Assembly: GCA_945948915.1 (NCBI GenBank)
Contig: CAMFCQ010000010.1
Span: 1 to 51,316 of the forward strand
DNA length: 51,316 bases
Reading direction: 5' to 3'
Source: an uncultured Clostridia bacterium
GTDB taxonomy: Bacteria; Bacillota; Clostridia; Christensenellales; Aristaeellaceae
Shown: piece by piece, positions 8,667 through 17,889 of the stretch
Layout: each line of letters begins with the position of its first letter
Position numbering within the stretch: position 1 is the stretch's first letter
The notes under the pieces: generated by a model
Databases searched by the model: none
What the model saw: the letters and a program-made list of their open reading frames with translations, nothing else
Told to the model about the DNA's origin: nothing
Translations under genes and position numbers: made by a program

Positions 8667-9641
8667 ATGAAGAAGACCCTGTGCGTGCTCCTTGCGGCAG
8701 TCCTGATGCTGGCTGTCCTGTCCGTCTCCGCCATGGCGGCGACCAACATGAAGCTCGCCCACAACCTGGCCGAGGATCATGCGGTGCACATCCAGCTGCT
8801 CGCGTTCGCTGACGCTGTGCGCGAGAAGACCGGCGGCGAGATCAACATTGAGATCGTGCCCAACGGCACGCTTGGCTCCGAGGGCGCTGTGCTTGAGCAG
8901 GTCGGCTACGGCATGGTCGAGATGACCAAGGTCTCCGCCTCCACGCTGGGCAACTTCGCCTCCGAGTGGAACGCGCTGTCCGTGCCCTATGTCTTCAACG
9001 ATCAGGAGCACTACTACAACGTCATGGACGGCGAGATCGCCAAGGAGCTGTACACCACCACCGAGGATCAGGGCTTCATCGGCCTGTTCTGGCTGGATTC
9101 CGGCGCCCGCTCCTTCTACACCGCGAACAAGGCCATCCGCACCCCGGCTGACCTGGCCGGCCTGAAGATCCGCACCATGGACTCCCAGATGGCCATCGAC
9201 ATGATGGCGGCCATGGGCGGCTCCGCCACGGTCATGAGCTACTCCGAGATCTACACCGGCATGCAGCAGGGCGTCATTGACGGCGCGGAGAACAACGTGA
9301 CCGCCATGCGCGACCACAAGGACGTGACCAAGTACTACTGCTTCGACGCCCACACCCGCATCCCGGACATCGTGGTCATCTCCACCGACACCTGGGATTC
9401 CCTGACCGAGGAGCAGCAGAACATCATGATGGAGTGCGCCGCGCAGGCCTCCGATGAGTACAAGGCCCGCTGGGCCGCCTTCGAGGAGGAGGTCATGGCC
9501 GCTGCCGAGGGCGTTGAGTTCATCACCGACGTGGATGTCCCGGCCTTCCAGGCTGCCTGCGCGGGCATCTATGAGAACCTGAAGACCAGCGATCCGACCG
9601 TCTACTCCATCGTGGAGAGGATTCAGGAAGCCGGCAAGTAA
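8667..9641 (+). CDS. dctP: TRAP transporter solute-binding protein DctP
   Basis: This extracytoplasmic receptor captures an organic acid, here most likely a hexuronate or aldouronate, and delivers it to the DctQM permease. ATG 8667 has AGAGGAGG upstream and yields 324 residues, the family norm. A signal peptide ends near residue 25 (VSAMA before ATNMKLAHN). Core family patterns are visible: AHNLAEDHAVHIQ, GSEGAVLEQV, GLKIRTMDSQM and GVIDGAENN near residue 205; the conserved Arg of the carboxylate clamp is the one in LKIRTM (about 175). It heads dctP-dctQ-dctM. The uxuA-uxuB genes downstream support a uronate substrate. Confidence 0.93.
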   Translation: MKKTLCVLLAAVLMLAVLSVSAMAATNMKLAHNLAEDHAVHIQLLAFADAVREKTGGEINIEIVPNGTLGSEGAVLEQVGYGMVEMTKVSASTLGNFASEWNALSVPYVFNDQEHYYNVMDGEIAKELYTTTEDQGFIGLFWLDSGARSFYTANKAIRTPADLAGLKIRTMDSQMAIDMMAAMGGSATVMSYSEIYTGMQQGVIDGAENNVTAMRDHKDVTKYYCFDAHTRIPDIVVISTDTWDSLTEEQQNIMMECAAQASDEYKARWAAFEEEVMAAAEGVEFITDVDVPAFQAACAGIYENLKTSDPTVYSIVERIQEAGK

Positions 9642-9667
9642 TTCCGAAAAACCTGCCTGCACAGCGG

Positions 9668-9710
9668 CAGCAGCCCAATTGCCGTAAGGAATTGGGCTGC
9701 TGTTGTGTGG
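9668..9710 (+). promoter_or_regulatory. Intercistronic hairpin between dctP and dctQ
   Basis: A 13-bp perfect stem, CAGCAGCCCAATT (9668-9680) with AATTGGGCTGCTG (9690-9702), has a 9-base loop and only a weak T-run after it. This position and strength are typical of partial attenuation that keeps binding protein in excess over permease. Confidence 0.7.
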
Positions 9711-9782
9711 GCAGGGAGGGAAGAAGCAGGGAAGAACGCCTGGCGTTTCCCGCAGCCCTCGATCAACAGAGGAGACGATATC

Positions 9783-10259
9783 ATGAAAAAGGTAGATAAA
9801 ATTCTGGATGCCGTCATGCGCTGCCTCATGGCCATCGCCATGTTCGCGCTGCTGGCCGGCGGCACCTGGCAGATTTTTACCCGCTGGATCCTGAAGAACC
9901 CGTCCACCTTTACCGACGAGTTCCTGCGCTATGTGCTGATCTGGGCGTCCATGATCGGTTCCGCGTACTGCTTCTACAAGGATGAGCATCTCGCGCTCGA
10001 TCTGGTGAAGGATCGCCTGCACGGCAAGGCGAAGGTCGTCCTGACCATCTTCATCGAGGCGATGATCCTGTTCTTCATCTGCTACGTCTTCGTGTACGGC
10101 GGCTGGCAGCTGACGATCAAGGCGAAGAAGATTTCCTCCGTCATGCACATCCCCTACAAGGTGCTCTACGCCATCGTTCCGATCTCCGGTGTGATGGTTG
10201 TGATCGCCCGTATTCTCAAGTACATTCAGATGTTCACTGAGAAAGGAGGAAAGCAGTAA
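9783..10259 (+). CDS. dctQ: TRAP transporter small permease DctQ
   Basis: The small membrane subunit (158 residues, four transmembrane helices) pairs with DctM to move the substrate captured by DctP using an ion gradient. ATG 9783 has AGAGGAGACG upstream. Family signatures are the GTWQIFTRWIL stretch in helix 1-2, TDEFLRYVLIWASMIGSA near residue 45, and HLALDLVKDRL. Its stop overlaps the dctM start (TAATG), indicating translational coupling. Confidence 0.92.
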   Translation: MKKVDKILDAVMRCLMAIAMFALLAGGTWQIFTRWILKNPSTFTDEFLRYVLIWASMIGSAYCFYKDEHLALDLVKDRLHGKAKVVLTIFIEAMILFFICYVFVYGGWQLTIKAKKISSVMHIPYKVLYAIVPISGVMVVIARILKYIQMFTEKGGKQ

Positions 10260-11578
10260 TGGTTGCGCAGTCGATTCTCGTTCTCTTCGGCTCGTTCTTC
10301 GTCATGCTCTTCGCCGGCGTTCCGATTTCCGCCGGCATTGGCATCGCGTCCTGCCTGACCGCGTTCTCCGCGGGCATGCCCTTTGACAAATTCGCGTTCG
10401 TCGCGGCGCAGAAGTGCTTTGACGGCGTGGACTCCTTCTCCCTGCTGGCGCTGCCGTTCTTCTCTCTGGGCGGCAACATCATGAACAAGGGCGGCATCGC
10501 CAAGCGCCTGGTGCGCCTGGCGCGCCTGCTGGTGGGCAAGGTGCCGGGCTATCTGGCCGCCACCAACGTGCTGGCCAACATGTTCTTTGGCGCGGTCTCC
10601 GGCTCCTCCGTCGCGGCGACCTCCGCGATGGGCTCCATCATGAGCCCGCTGGAGGCAGACGAGGGCTATGACCCGAACTACTCCGCTGCCGTCAACATCT
10701 GCTCCGCGCCGACCGGCATCCTCATCCCGCCGAGCGGTCCGCTGATCCTCTACTCCATCACCGCGGGCGGCGTCTCCGTGGCCGCGCTGTTCATGGGCGG
10801 CTATCTGACCGGCGCGCTGCTGGGCATCGCGGTCATCGCGGTGGCGATCTATCTGGCGCTGAAAAAAGGCTATAAGGCCTCCGCGGTCAAGGAGAGCGAC
10901 TCCACGCTCAAGATCGTCATCGACGCGGTGCCGTCCCTGCTGGCGGTCATCATCGTCATGGGCGGCATCCTGGGCGGCATCTTCACGGCCACCGAGGCCG
11001 GCGTGGTCATGTGCCTGTACTGCGGCATCCTGGCGATTCTCTATCGCGAGATGAACTTCAAGACCTTCTACAACCTGCTGGCTGACACGATGAAGTCCAG
11101 CGCGACGATCCTGTTCCTCATCGCGGCCTCCTCCATCATGTCCTACGTCATGTCCTACACGGGCATCCCGGCGGCGATTTCCTCCATGCTCATGAGCATC
11201 TCGAACAACCGCTATATGCTGCTGCTGATCATGAACGTGTTCCTGCTGGTCATGGGCATGTTCCTGGATCTGACGCCCGCCGTGCTCATCTTCACGCCGA
11301 TCTTCCTGCCCATCGCGCGCAGCATCGGTATGAGCGACGTGCACTTCGGCCTCATGCTCATCATGAACCTGGGCATCGGCTCCGTGACCCCGCCGGTCGG
11401 CTCCTGCCTGTTCGTGGGCTGCGGCGTCGGCCATGTCAAGATCGAGGGCGTGACCAAGTACATCGTCCCGATGTTCGCGGCGATGGTCATCGCGCTGTTT
11501 GTCGTGACCTTCATCCCGGCGATCCCGCTGTGCGTGCCCAAGCTCTGCGGCCTGATCCCGTCGCTGTGGTGGAACTGA
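10259..11578 (+). CDS. dctM: TRAP transporter large permease DctM
   Basis: This is the main transport subunit: 439 residues with about 12 helices. The start codon shares one base with the dctQ stop, and AAAGGAGG lies in the end of dctQ. Typical DctM patterns include LFAGVPISAGIGIAS, LPFFSLGGNIMNKGGIA, FGAVSGSSVAATSAMGSIM, IPPSGPLILYS and the C-terminal NLGIGSVTPPVGSCLFVG. It completes the dctPQM operon; a terminator follows. Confidence 0.95.
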   Translation: MVAQSILVLFGSFFVMLFAGVPISAGIGIASCLTAFSAGMPFDKFAFVAAQKCFDGVDSFSLLALPFFSLGGNIMNKGGIAKRLVRLARLLVGKVPGYLAATNVLANMFFGAVSGSSVAATSAMGSIMSPLEADEGYDPNYSAAVNICSAPTGILIPPSGPLILYSITAGGVSVAALFMGGYLTGALLGIAVIAVAIYLALKKGYKASAVKESDSTLKIVIDAVPSLLAVIIVMGGILGGIFTATEAGVVMCLYCGILAILYREMNFKTFYNLLADTMKSSATILFLIAASSIMSYVMSYTGIPAAISSMLMSISNNRYMLLLIMNVFLLVMGMFLDLTPAVLIFTPIFLPIARSIGMSDVHFGLMLIMNLGIGSVTPPVGSCLFVGCGVGHVKIEGVTKYIVPMFAAMVIALFVVTFIPAIPLCVPKLCGLIPSLWWN

Positions 11579-11612
11579 TCCTGAAACAGCAGCGATGCTA
11601 AACTGAATTCCT

Positions 11613-11669
11613 GGCGGCAGTTACCGTCCTCACAGGTGACTGTGGTGACGCGCTGCCGCCTCTTTTCTT
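11613..11669 (+). terminator. Terminator after dctM
   Basis: GGCGGCAG (11613-11620) pairs with CTGCCGCC (11653-11660), enclosing a smaller hairpin, and is followed by TCTTTTCTT. It separates the TRAP operon from the GH31 genes, although read-through is possible. Confidence 0.7.
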
Positions 11670-11701
11670 ACCCTGAAACAGTGAAAGGAGAGAAGTTCGC
11701 C

Positions 11702-14197
11702 ATGAAAATCTGCTCCCGCTTTACCGGTATGGAGGCAAAAGACGGCTTCTATCTGGTGCATACGGACAATGCCGACCTGAAGATCGTATTCGTCACCGGC
11801 GAGATCGTCCGCATTCGCGCGTCCTTTGACAAAGAGCTGGCGGAGGAAAGCTACATCCTGATGACCACCGCGTGGGAAGACCGTCTCGATCCGCTCTTTG
11901 AGGGTGAACGCACCCGCGTGACCCCGGTGACGCCGGCGATTGCCGAGGACGAGAGCTGCATCGAGTTTACCACCTCCGCCGTACGCCTGGTGCTGGAGAA
12001 GAATCCGCTTTGCCTGGCGCTGTACAACGCGAAGGGCGTCGAGCTTTACCGCACCGTCTCCGGCAGCCCGTTCATCCTGGACAGCAACAACCGCATCACC
12101 TCCCGCGCGCGCATGGAGGAGGAGGACTGCTTCTACGGCTTCGGTGAGAAAGCCGGCCTGCTCAACAAGAACAAGGCGTTCCTGCGCGAGCGCGCCACCG
12201 ACGCGATGGGCTACGACGCGGAGAAGATGGATACGCTCTATAAGCACATCCCCTTCTACATCCGCCTGAGCCGCAGCACGCAGAAGGCCGTGGGCGTGTT
12301 CTATCACAACTTCTACGAGTCCGTGTTCAACATGGGCTGCGAGAAGAGCAACTATTGGCCGCGCTACACCTACTGGCAGGCCGACGGCGGCGACATCGAC
12401 ATGTTCCTGCTGGCCGGCGACTCCATCGCCCGCGTCTTGGACAATTACACCCTGCTGACCGGCCGTCCGGCGCTGCTGCCCAAGCGCGGCCTGGGCTACC
12501 AGGGCAGCTCCATGTACTATCCGGAGCTGGAGAAGGACAGCGACGACGCGGTGGTGGGCTTCATCGATACCATCAAGGAGGAAGGCTTCCCCATCGACGG
12601 CTTCCACCTGTCCAGCGGCTACACCAGCTACAACAATAAGCGCTGCGTGTTCACCTGGAACACCGACCGCTTCAAGGATCCGCGCGCGTACTTCGCGGCG
12701 ATGAACGAGCGCGGCGCGCAGAACGTGCCCAACATCAAGCCGGGCATCCTGCTGATGCACCCCTGGTTCAAGGAATTCGAGGCGAAGGATGTCTTCGTCA
12801 AGGACAGCGAGGACGCGTCCAAATATGCCGTCGGCTCCTGGTGGGGCGGCGACGGCGCGTTCTGGGACTACACCAAGCCCGAGGCGCGCGAGGCCTGGAA
12901 GAAGTACATGACCGACAGCCTCATCGACGTGGGCACCAACTCCATCTGGAACGACAACTGCGAGTACGACTCGCTGCTTGACAAGGATGCGCGCTGCGAC
13001 TTTGACGGCAAGGGCGGCACCATCGCGGCCCTCAAGCCCATCATGAGCACGCTCATGTGCAAGCTAAGCAACGACGCCGTGCGCGAGCATGATCCCTCCG
13101 CCCGCCCGTACAGCGTGTGCCGCTCCGGCTCCGCCGGCATCCAGCGCTATGCGCAGACCTGGTGCGGCGACAACTACACCAGCTGGAAGAGCCTCAAGTA
13201 CAACATCCCGATCATCACGGGCATGGGCCTGTCCGGCCAGCCGAACGAGGGCGCGGACATCGGCGGCTTCGCCGGCCCCGCGCCGGAGGAGGAGCTGTTT
13301 GTGCGCTGGGTGCAGCAGGGCATCTTCCAGGCGCGCTTCTCCATCCACTCCGCCAGCAACGACAACACCGTGACCGAGCCGTGGATGTTCCGTGAGAGCG
13401 CCGGCATCATCCGCGACGCGATCCTGCTGCGCTACCGCATGCTGCCCTACCTGTACAGCGCCGAGTATGAGGCGACGCAGACCGGCGCCCCGATCATGCG
13501 CGCGCTCGTCTACGAGTTCCAGAACGACGAGAACGTCTACGACAGCAGCTTCGACTTCATGTTCGGCCGCGACATCCTGGTGGCCAACGTCATCGAGAAG
13601 GGCGCGAAGACCCGCAGCGTCTACCTGCCCAAGGGCACGAAGTGGTACGACTGGAATGACAAGTTCGCCTGCTACGAGGGCGGCCAGACCATCGAGGTGC
13701 CGGTCGATATGACCAGCATCCCCATGTTCCTGCGCGAGGGCGCGATTGTGCCGATGGCGGACAATCAGCTCATGAGCATGGAGCGCGACTGCGTGAAGAA
13801 CCTGCACCTGGTGATGGTGCCGGGCGAGGATCGCGTCTACACCCTCTACGAGGACGACGGCGTGACCAACGACTTCAAGCAGGGCGTCTACCGCAAGACC
13901 CGGATCACCATGACCGGCACGAGCGTGGTCAAGGTCGCCTTTGCCTCCGAGGGCAGCTACCGCGACAGCGTGGAGAGCGTGAAGGTGGAAATGGTGCGTA
14001 AGGACCGCAGCCCGTTCTGGGTGGCCCTGGGCGGCGAGAAGCTTCCGCACTACCTCAACCGCAGGAAGTTCGACGCGGCGCAGACGGGCTGGTATTACAG
14101 CCAGAGCAAGCGCGCCGTGGAGATCAAGTATCCCAACCCGAAGGCCGACACGGTGCTGACGGTTTCCTTCGAGGATTTCGACCTGATCGGCATGTAA
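11702..14197 (+). CDS. Glycoside hydrolase family 31 enzyme, first of tandem pair
   Basis: GH31 enzymes cleave alpha-glycosidic bonds (alpha-glucosidase, alpha-xylosidase, alpha-galactosidase and others). ATG 11702 follows AAAGGAGAG and gives 831 residues without a signal peptide, so it is intracellular. An N-terminal beta-sandwich (about 1-230) precedes the barrel. The nucleophile is predicted as Asp418 in WNDNCEYD, and the acid/base as Asp490 in CGDNYTSW; GADIGGFAG follows near 520. Most GH31 members have W-x-D-M-N-E at the nucleophile, so N-D-N-C-E is a marked subgroup feature. A C-terminal beta-sandwich follows (IPMFLREGAIVP). The substrate is not readable; alpha-xylosidase or an uronyl- or galactosyl-linked xylan branch would fit the locus. 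Confidence 0.88.
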   Translation: MKICSRFTGMEAKDGFYLVHTDNADLKIVFVTGEIVRIRASFDKELAEESYILMTTAWEDRLDPLFEGERTRVTPVTPAIAEDESCIEFTTSAVRLVLEKNPLCLALYNAKGVELYRTVSGSPFILDSNNRITSRARMEEEDCFYGFGEKAGLLNKNKAFLRERATDAMGYDAEKMDTLYKHIPFYIRLSRSTQKAVGVFYHNFYESVFNMGCEKSNYWPRYTYWQADGGDIDMFLLAGDSIARVLDNYTLLTGRPALLPKRGLGYQGSSMYYPELEKDSDDAVVGFIDTIKEEGFPIDGFHLSSGYTSYNNKRCVFTWNTDRFKDPRAYFAAMNERGAQNVPNIKPGILLMHPWFKEFEAKDVFVKDSEDASKYAVGSWWGGDGAFWDYTKPEAREAWKKYMTDSLIDVGTNSIWNDNCEYDSLLDKDARCDFDGKGGTIAALKPIMSTLMCKLSNDAVREHDPSARPYSVCRSGSAGIQRYAQTWCGDNYTSWKSLKYNIPIITGMGLSGQPNEGADIGGFAGPAPEEELFVRWVQQGIFQARFSIHSASNDNTVTEPWMFRESAGIIRDAILLRYRMLPYLYSAEYEATQTGAPIMRALVYEFQNDENVYDSSFDFMFGRDILVANVIEKGAKTRSVYLPKGTKWYDWNDKFACYEGGQTIEVPVDMTSIPMFLREGAIVPMADNQLMSMERDCVKNLHLVMVPGEDRVYTLYEDDGVTNDFKQGVYRKTRITMTGTSVVKVAFASEGSYRDSVESVKVEMVRKDRSPFWVALGGEKLPHYLNRRKFDAAQTGWYYSQSKRAVEIKYPNPKADTVLTVSFEDFDLIGM

Positions 14198-14203
14198 CGC
14201 GGG

Positions 14204-14227
14204 CGCGGGGAGGACGCCCTCCCCGCG
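14204..14227 (+). promoter_or_regulatory. Intercistronic hairpin between the GH31 genes
   Basis: A 10-bp perfect GC-rich stem, CGCGGGGAGG (14204-14213) with CCTCCCCGCG (14218-14227), has a 4-base loop and no T-run. It probably protects or tunes the upstream message rather than terminating it. Confidence 0.6.
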
Positions 14228-14254
14228 AGCCCCTGGCAATAAGGAGGAAGCAAT

Positions 14255-16765
14255 ATGCTGCTGCGAGAATTCCACTCGCTCGAAAAGACCGAAAACGGCT
14301 ATCTCATTCATGGTGATGCCGCGGACGTCATGCTGGTGTTCATGACGGATGACCTGCTGCGCATCCGCGTATCCTTTGACCGTGCCTTCAGGGAAGAGAG
14401 CTACACGCTGGTTACGACAGCATGGGCGGATCGCATGGACGATCTGCTGAAGGATGAGCGCACGCGCATCACGGCGCTTGACGTGCCGGCGGAGGAGACG
14501 GCGGACACCGTCAACTTCACCACCGCGAAGGTGAAGCTCGTGCTGTGCAAGGAGCCGTTCTCCTTTACCCTCTATGACCTTGACGGCAATGTCATCCATC
14601 AGGATCTGCGCGAGCGCGCCTTCGAGCAGGATCAGATCGGCCGCCTGACGCACTTCTCCAAGACCGATCGGGAGTTCGATCACTTCTTCGGCTTCGGCGA
14701 GAAGACTGGCCACCTGGACAAGCGTGGCCGCCGCCTGCGCATGAGCCCGAAGGACGCCATCGGTCACGATCCCGAGTTTGGCGACCCGATGTATAAGCAC
14801 ATCCCGTTCTATATCCGCGTGAACGAGCACGACAAGCGCCCGGTCGGCCTGTTCTATCACAACAGCTACGACTGCGTGTTCGATCTGGGCCAGGAGCTCT
14901 CCGGCTACTGGGAGCGCTACACCTATTACCAGACGGACGGCGGCGACCTCGACCTGTTCCTGCTGGCTGCGCCGACGATGCCGGGCATCCTTGAGCAGTA
15001 CACCATGCTGACGGGCCGCAGCGCCCTGCCCACCAAGCAGTCGCTGGGCTACTGCGCCTCGACCATGTACTATGCCGAGCTGGAGAAGGACTGCGACCAG
15101 GAGATCTACCGCGTCATCGACAAGCACGAGAAGGAAGATATTCTCATCGACAACTTCTGGCTGGCCTCCGGTTATTCCAGCGGCGAGGAGGACAACCTGC
15201 GCTATGTGTTCAACTGGAACCACAAGCGTTTCCCGGAGCCTAAGACGTTCTTTGAGGAGATGAACCGCCGCGGCATCAACGTCATCCCGAACCTGAAACC
15301 GGGCATCCTCAAGCGCCACCCGTACATGGAGCTGTTTGAGCAGAACGACGTGTTCATCAAGACGCCGGACGGCAGCGAGGATTACTATGGCCGCTGGTGG
15401 GGCGGCAAGGGACGCTTCTTCGACTTCACCAAGCCCGCCGCGCGCGAGACGTGGAAGCAGCTGCTTGAGAAGAACATCCTGGAGATGGGCACCAAGACCG
15501 TCTGGAACGACAACTGCGAGATGGACGGCGTGGAGGACCGCAACGCCCAGTGCGACTTCGAGGGCGAAAAGGGCACGATGGCGGAGCTCAAGATCCTGCA
15601 CAGCAACCTGATGGCCTTCCTGGCAAAGCAGGCGATCGCGGATGTATATCCGGGCGAGCGTCCGTACATCATCAACCGTGCGGGCTACGCCGGCATCCAG
15701 CGCTATGCGCAGGTCTGGGGCGGCGACAACCTGACCGACTGGCGGACGGTGAAGTACAACATCGCGACCATCCTGGGCATGGGCCTGTCCGGCTGCGCGA
15801 ACATGGGCTGTGACATCGGCGGCTTTGCCGGCCCCGCGCCGGAGGCCGAGCTGCTGCTTCGCTGGATCCAGAGCGGCATATTCCAGCCGCGCTTCACGCT
15901 CAACTCCGCCAACAACGACAACACCGTCACCCAGCCGTGGATGTACGAGGAGAACCTGCCCTACATCCGCGAGGCCTACGCGCTGCGCTACCGCATGCTG
16001 CCGTATCTGTATTCCCTCATGTACGAGGCCAACCAGAACGGCATGCCGGCGATGCGCCCGCTGTTCCTGGAGTTCCCGCAGGACGCCGCCTGCTACACCG
16101 ATCAGAGCCTGACATTCATGTACGGCAGCAGCGTGCTGGTGGCCAACGTCGTGGAAAAGGGCGCGGCCGAGCGCACGCTCTACCTGCCGGCGGGCTGCAC
16201 CTGGTACGACATGAACGATAACCTGCGCGCCTATGCGGGCGGGCAGACGATCAGCGTGCCCGTCGGCCCGGGCAGCATCCCGATGTTCCTGCGGGGCAGC
16301 GCCATCTTCGTCACCAGCGAGGACGTGAAGAAGATCCTGCGCGACACCTGGAAGCAGATGGACTACCTCATCGCCGCGGAGGGCGACTGCAGCTTCGTGC
16401 AGTATGACGACGACGGCCACACCGAGGATTACAAGCAGGGCGTCTACGCGAAGACCACGATCTCCGTGAAGGCGGGCGACCGCACGACCATCTCCTTCCG
16501 CCGCGAGGGCAGCTACGAGGACACCGTGGAGCGCATCACCCTGAAGCTGGTCAGCAAGAAGAAGGGCGCCTTCTGGGCGACGGTGGACGGCAAGCCTGTG
16601 ACCCGCTACATCGTGCGCGACGCCTGGGAGGAGGCCGAGAGCGGCTGGTATTACAACCTGTCCGACCGCACCATCTGGCTCAAGACGCCCAAGCCGAAGA
16701 AGAACGACTTCGACATCGTGATTTCCACGGAGAAGTTCGACCTCATCGGCATGGCTGAGGATTGA
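14255..16765 (+). CDS. Glycoside hydrolase family 31 enzyme, second of tandem pair
   Basis: This is a paralogue of the preceding gene: 836 residues, cytoplasmic, starting at ATG 14255 with AAGGAGG upstream. It keeps the same order of domains and the same variant nucleophile motif, here WNDNCEMD with Asp419, and the acid/base in WGGDNLTDW with Asp491. Many segments match the neighbour (PMYKHIPFYIR, YFHNSYDCVF-like, DIGGFAGPAPE, TEDYKQGVY), while substrate-loop regions differ, suggesting duplication followed by change of specificity. It is followed by uxuA after 33 bases, so the pair probably liberates sugars feeding the uronate or pentose routes. Confidence 0.88.
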   Translation: MLLREFHSLEKTENGYLIHGDAADVMLVFMTDDLLRIRVSFDRAFREESYTLVTTAWADRMDDLLKDERTRITALDVPAEETADTVNFTTAKVKLVLCKEPFSFTLYDLDGNVIHQDLRERAFEQDQIGRLTHFSKTDREFDHFFGFGEKTGHLDKRGRRLRMSPKDAIGHDPEFGDPMYKHIPFYIRVNEHDKRPVGLFYHNSYDCVFDLGQELSGYWERYTYYQTDGGDLDLFLLAAPTMPGILEQYTMLTGRSALPTKQSLGYCASTMYYAELEKDCDQEIYRVIDKHEKEDILIDNFWLASGYSSGEEDNLRYVFNWNHKRFPEPKTFFEEMNRRGINVIPNLKPGILKRHPYMELFEQNDVFIKTPDGSEDYYGRWWGGKGRFFDFTKPAARETWKQLLEKNILEMGTKTVWNDNCEMDGVEDRNAQCDFEGEKGTMAELKILHSNLMAFLAKQAIADVYPGERPYIINRAGYAGIQRYAQVWGGDNLTDWRTVKYNIATILGMGLSGCANMGCDIGGFAGPAPEAELLLRWIQSGIFQPRFTLNSANNDNTVTQPWMYEENLPYIREAYALRYRMLPYLYSLMYEANQNGMPAMRPLFLEFPQDAACYTDQSLTFMYGSSVLVANVVEKGAAERTLYLPAGCTWYDMNDNLRAYAGGQTISVPVGPGSIPMFLRGSAIFVTSEDVKKILRDTWKQMDYLIAAEGDCSFVQYDDDGHTEDYKQGVYAKTTISVKAGDRTTISFRREGSYEDTVERITLKLVSKKKGAFWATVDGKPVTRYIVRDAWEEAESGWYYNLSDRTIWLKTPKPKKNDFDIVISTEKFDLIGMAED

Positions 16766-16798
16766 TTGTCCGCATGACGGACAGGAAAGGAAAAGCCT

Positions 16799-17884
16799 AT
16801 GAAAATGACATTCCGCTGGTACGGCAAGGACAGCGACAAGATCACCCTCAAGCAGATCAGGCAGATTCCGAACTGCTCCGGTCTGATGGGCGTGCTGGAT
16901 GACAAGGCTGCCGGCGAGGTCTGGGAAGAAGACGAGATCAAGGCGTACATGGACGAGGTGCACGCCGCGGGCCTGGAGTGCGAGGTCATCGAGAGTGTGA
17001 ACGTCCACGAGGACATCAAGCTCGGCCTGCCCACGCGCGATCAGTATATCGAGAACTACTGCAAGTCCATCCGCAATCTGGCGAAGTACGGCGTGAAGGT
17101 CATTGTCTACAACTTCATGCCCGTGCTCGACTGGCTGCGCACCGACCTCGCCCGCGAGATCCCGGAGGACGGCTCCAACAGCCTGTACTTCGACGAGAAG
17201 GAACTCGGCGCGATGACCCCGGTGGAGATCGTCAAAAAGACCGCCGAGAACTCCAACGGCTTCACCTTGCCGGGCTGGGAGCCGGAGCGCCTGTCCCAGC
17301 TGGAGCATGTGCTCGAGCTGTACAAGGACATCGACGAGGAGAAACTACTGGAGAACTTCAAGTACTTCCTCGATGGCATCATCCCGACCTGCGAGGAGGT
17401 CGGCGTCGTGATGGCCTGCCATCCGGACGATCCGGGCTGGCCCATCTTCGGCCTGCCGCGCATCACGCACGATCAGGCGGGCTTTGACAAGATGGTGAAG
17501 CTCCACGACAGCCCCTGCAACACGCTCTGCCTGTGCACCGGTTCCCTCGGCTCCAACGTGCATAACGACATCCCGGCGATCATCCGCCACTTCGGCGAGA
17601 TGGGCCGCATCGGCTGCCTGCACGTGCGCAACGTGAAGCACCTCGGCTCCGACCGCTGCTTCCGCGAGTCCAGCCATCTGTCCGCCGACGGCGATCTGGA
17701 TATGTACGAGATCATGCGCGCGATCTACGAGACCTGCCCGGATACCTACATCCGTCCGGACCACGGCCGCATGATCTGGGATGAGGTCGGCCGCCCCGGC
17801 TACGGCCTGTACGACCGCGCGCTGGGCATCGCCTACCTGAACGGCCTGTGGGAGGCCATCGACAAGAACAAGAAGAGAGGCTGA
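16799..17884 (+). CDS. uxuA: Mannonate dehydratase UxuA
   Basis: The enzyme dehydrates D-mannonate to 2-keto-3-deoxygluconate in the glucuronate branch of uronate catabolism. The 361 residues match UxuA throughout: [13 protein letters not shown] at the start, [10 protein letters not shown] near 105, [17 protein letters not shown] near 200, [15 protein letters not shown] and [10 protein letters not shown] near the C-terminus. His, Asp and Cys residues in these motifs form the metal site. ATG follows GGAAAGGA. The uxuB start lies six bases after its stop, so the two are one operon. Confidence 0.95.
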   Translation: MKMTFRWYGKDSDKITLKQIRQIPNCSGLMGVLDDKAAGEVWEEDEIKAYMDEVHAAGLECEVIESVNVHEDIKLGLPTRDQYIENYCKSIRNLAKYGVKVIVYNFMPVLDWLRTDLAREIPEDGSNSLYFDEKELGAMTPVEIVKKTAENSNGFTLPGWEPERLSQLEHVLELYKDIDEEKLLENFKYFLDGIIPTCEEVGVVMACHPDDPGWPIFGLPRITHDQAGFDKMVKLHDSPCNTLCLCTGSLGSNVHNDIPAIIRHFGEMGRIGCLHVRNVKHLGSDRCFRESSHLSADGDLDMYEIMRAIYETCPDTYIRPDHGRMIWDEVGRPGYGLYDRALGIAYLNGLWEAIDKNKKRG

Positions 17885-17889
17885 GCATC

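Noticed and set aside
13064-17308. A 1414-codon open frame on the minus strand
   Set aside because: It lies antisense to the GH31 pair and uxuA, has repetitive Ala/Val/His/Arg composition typical of GC-rich shadow frames, and shows no domain.
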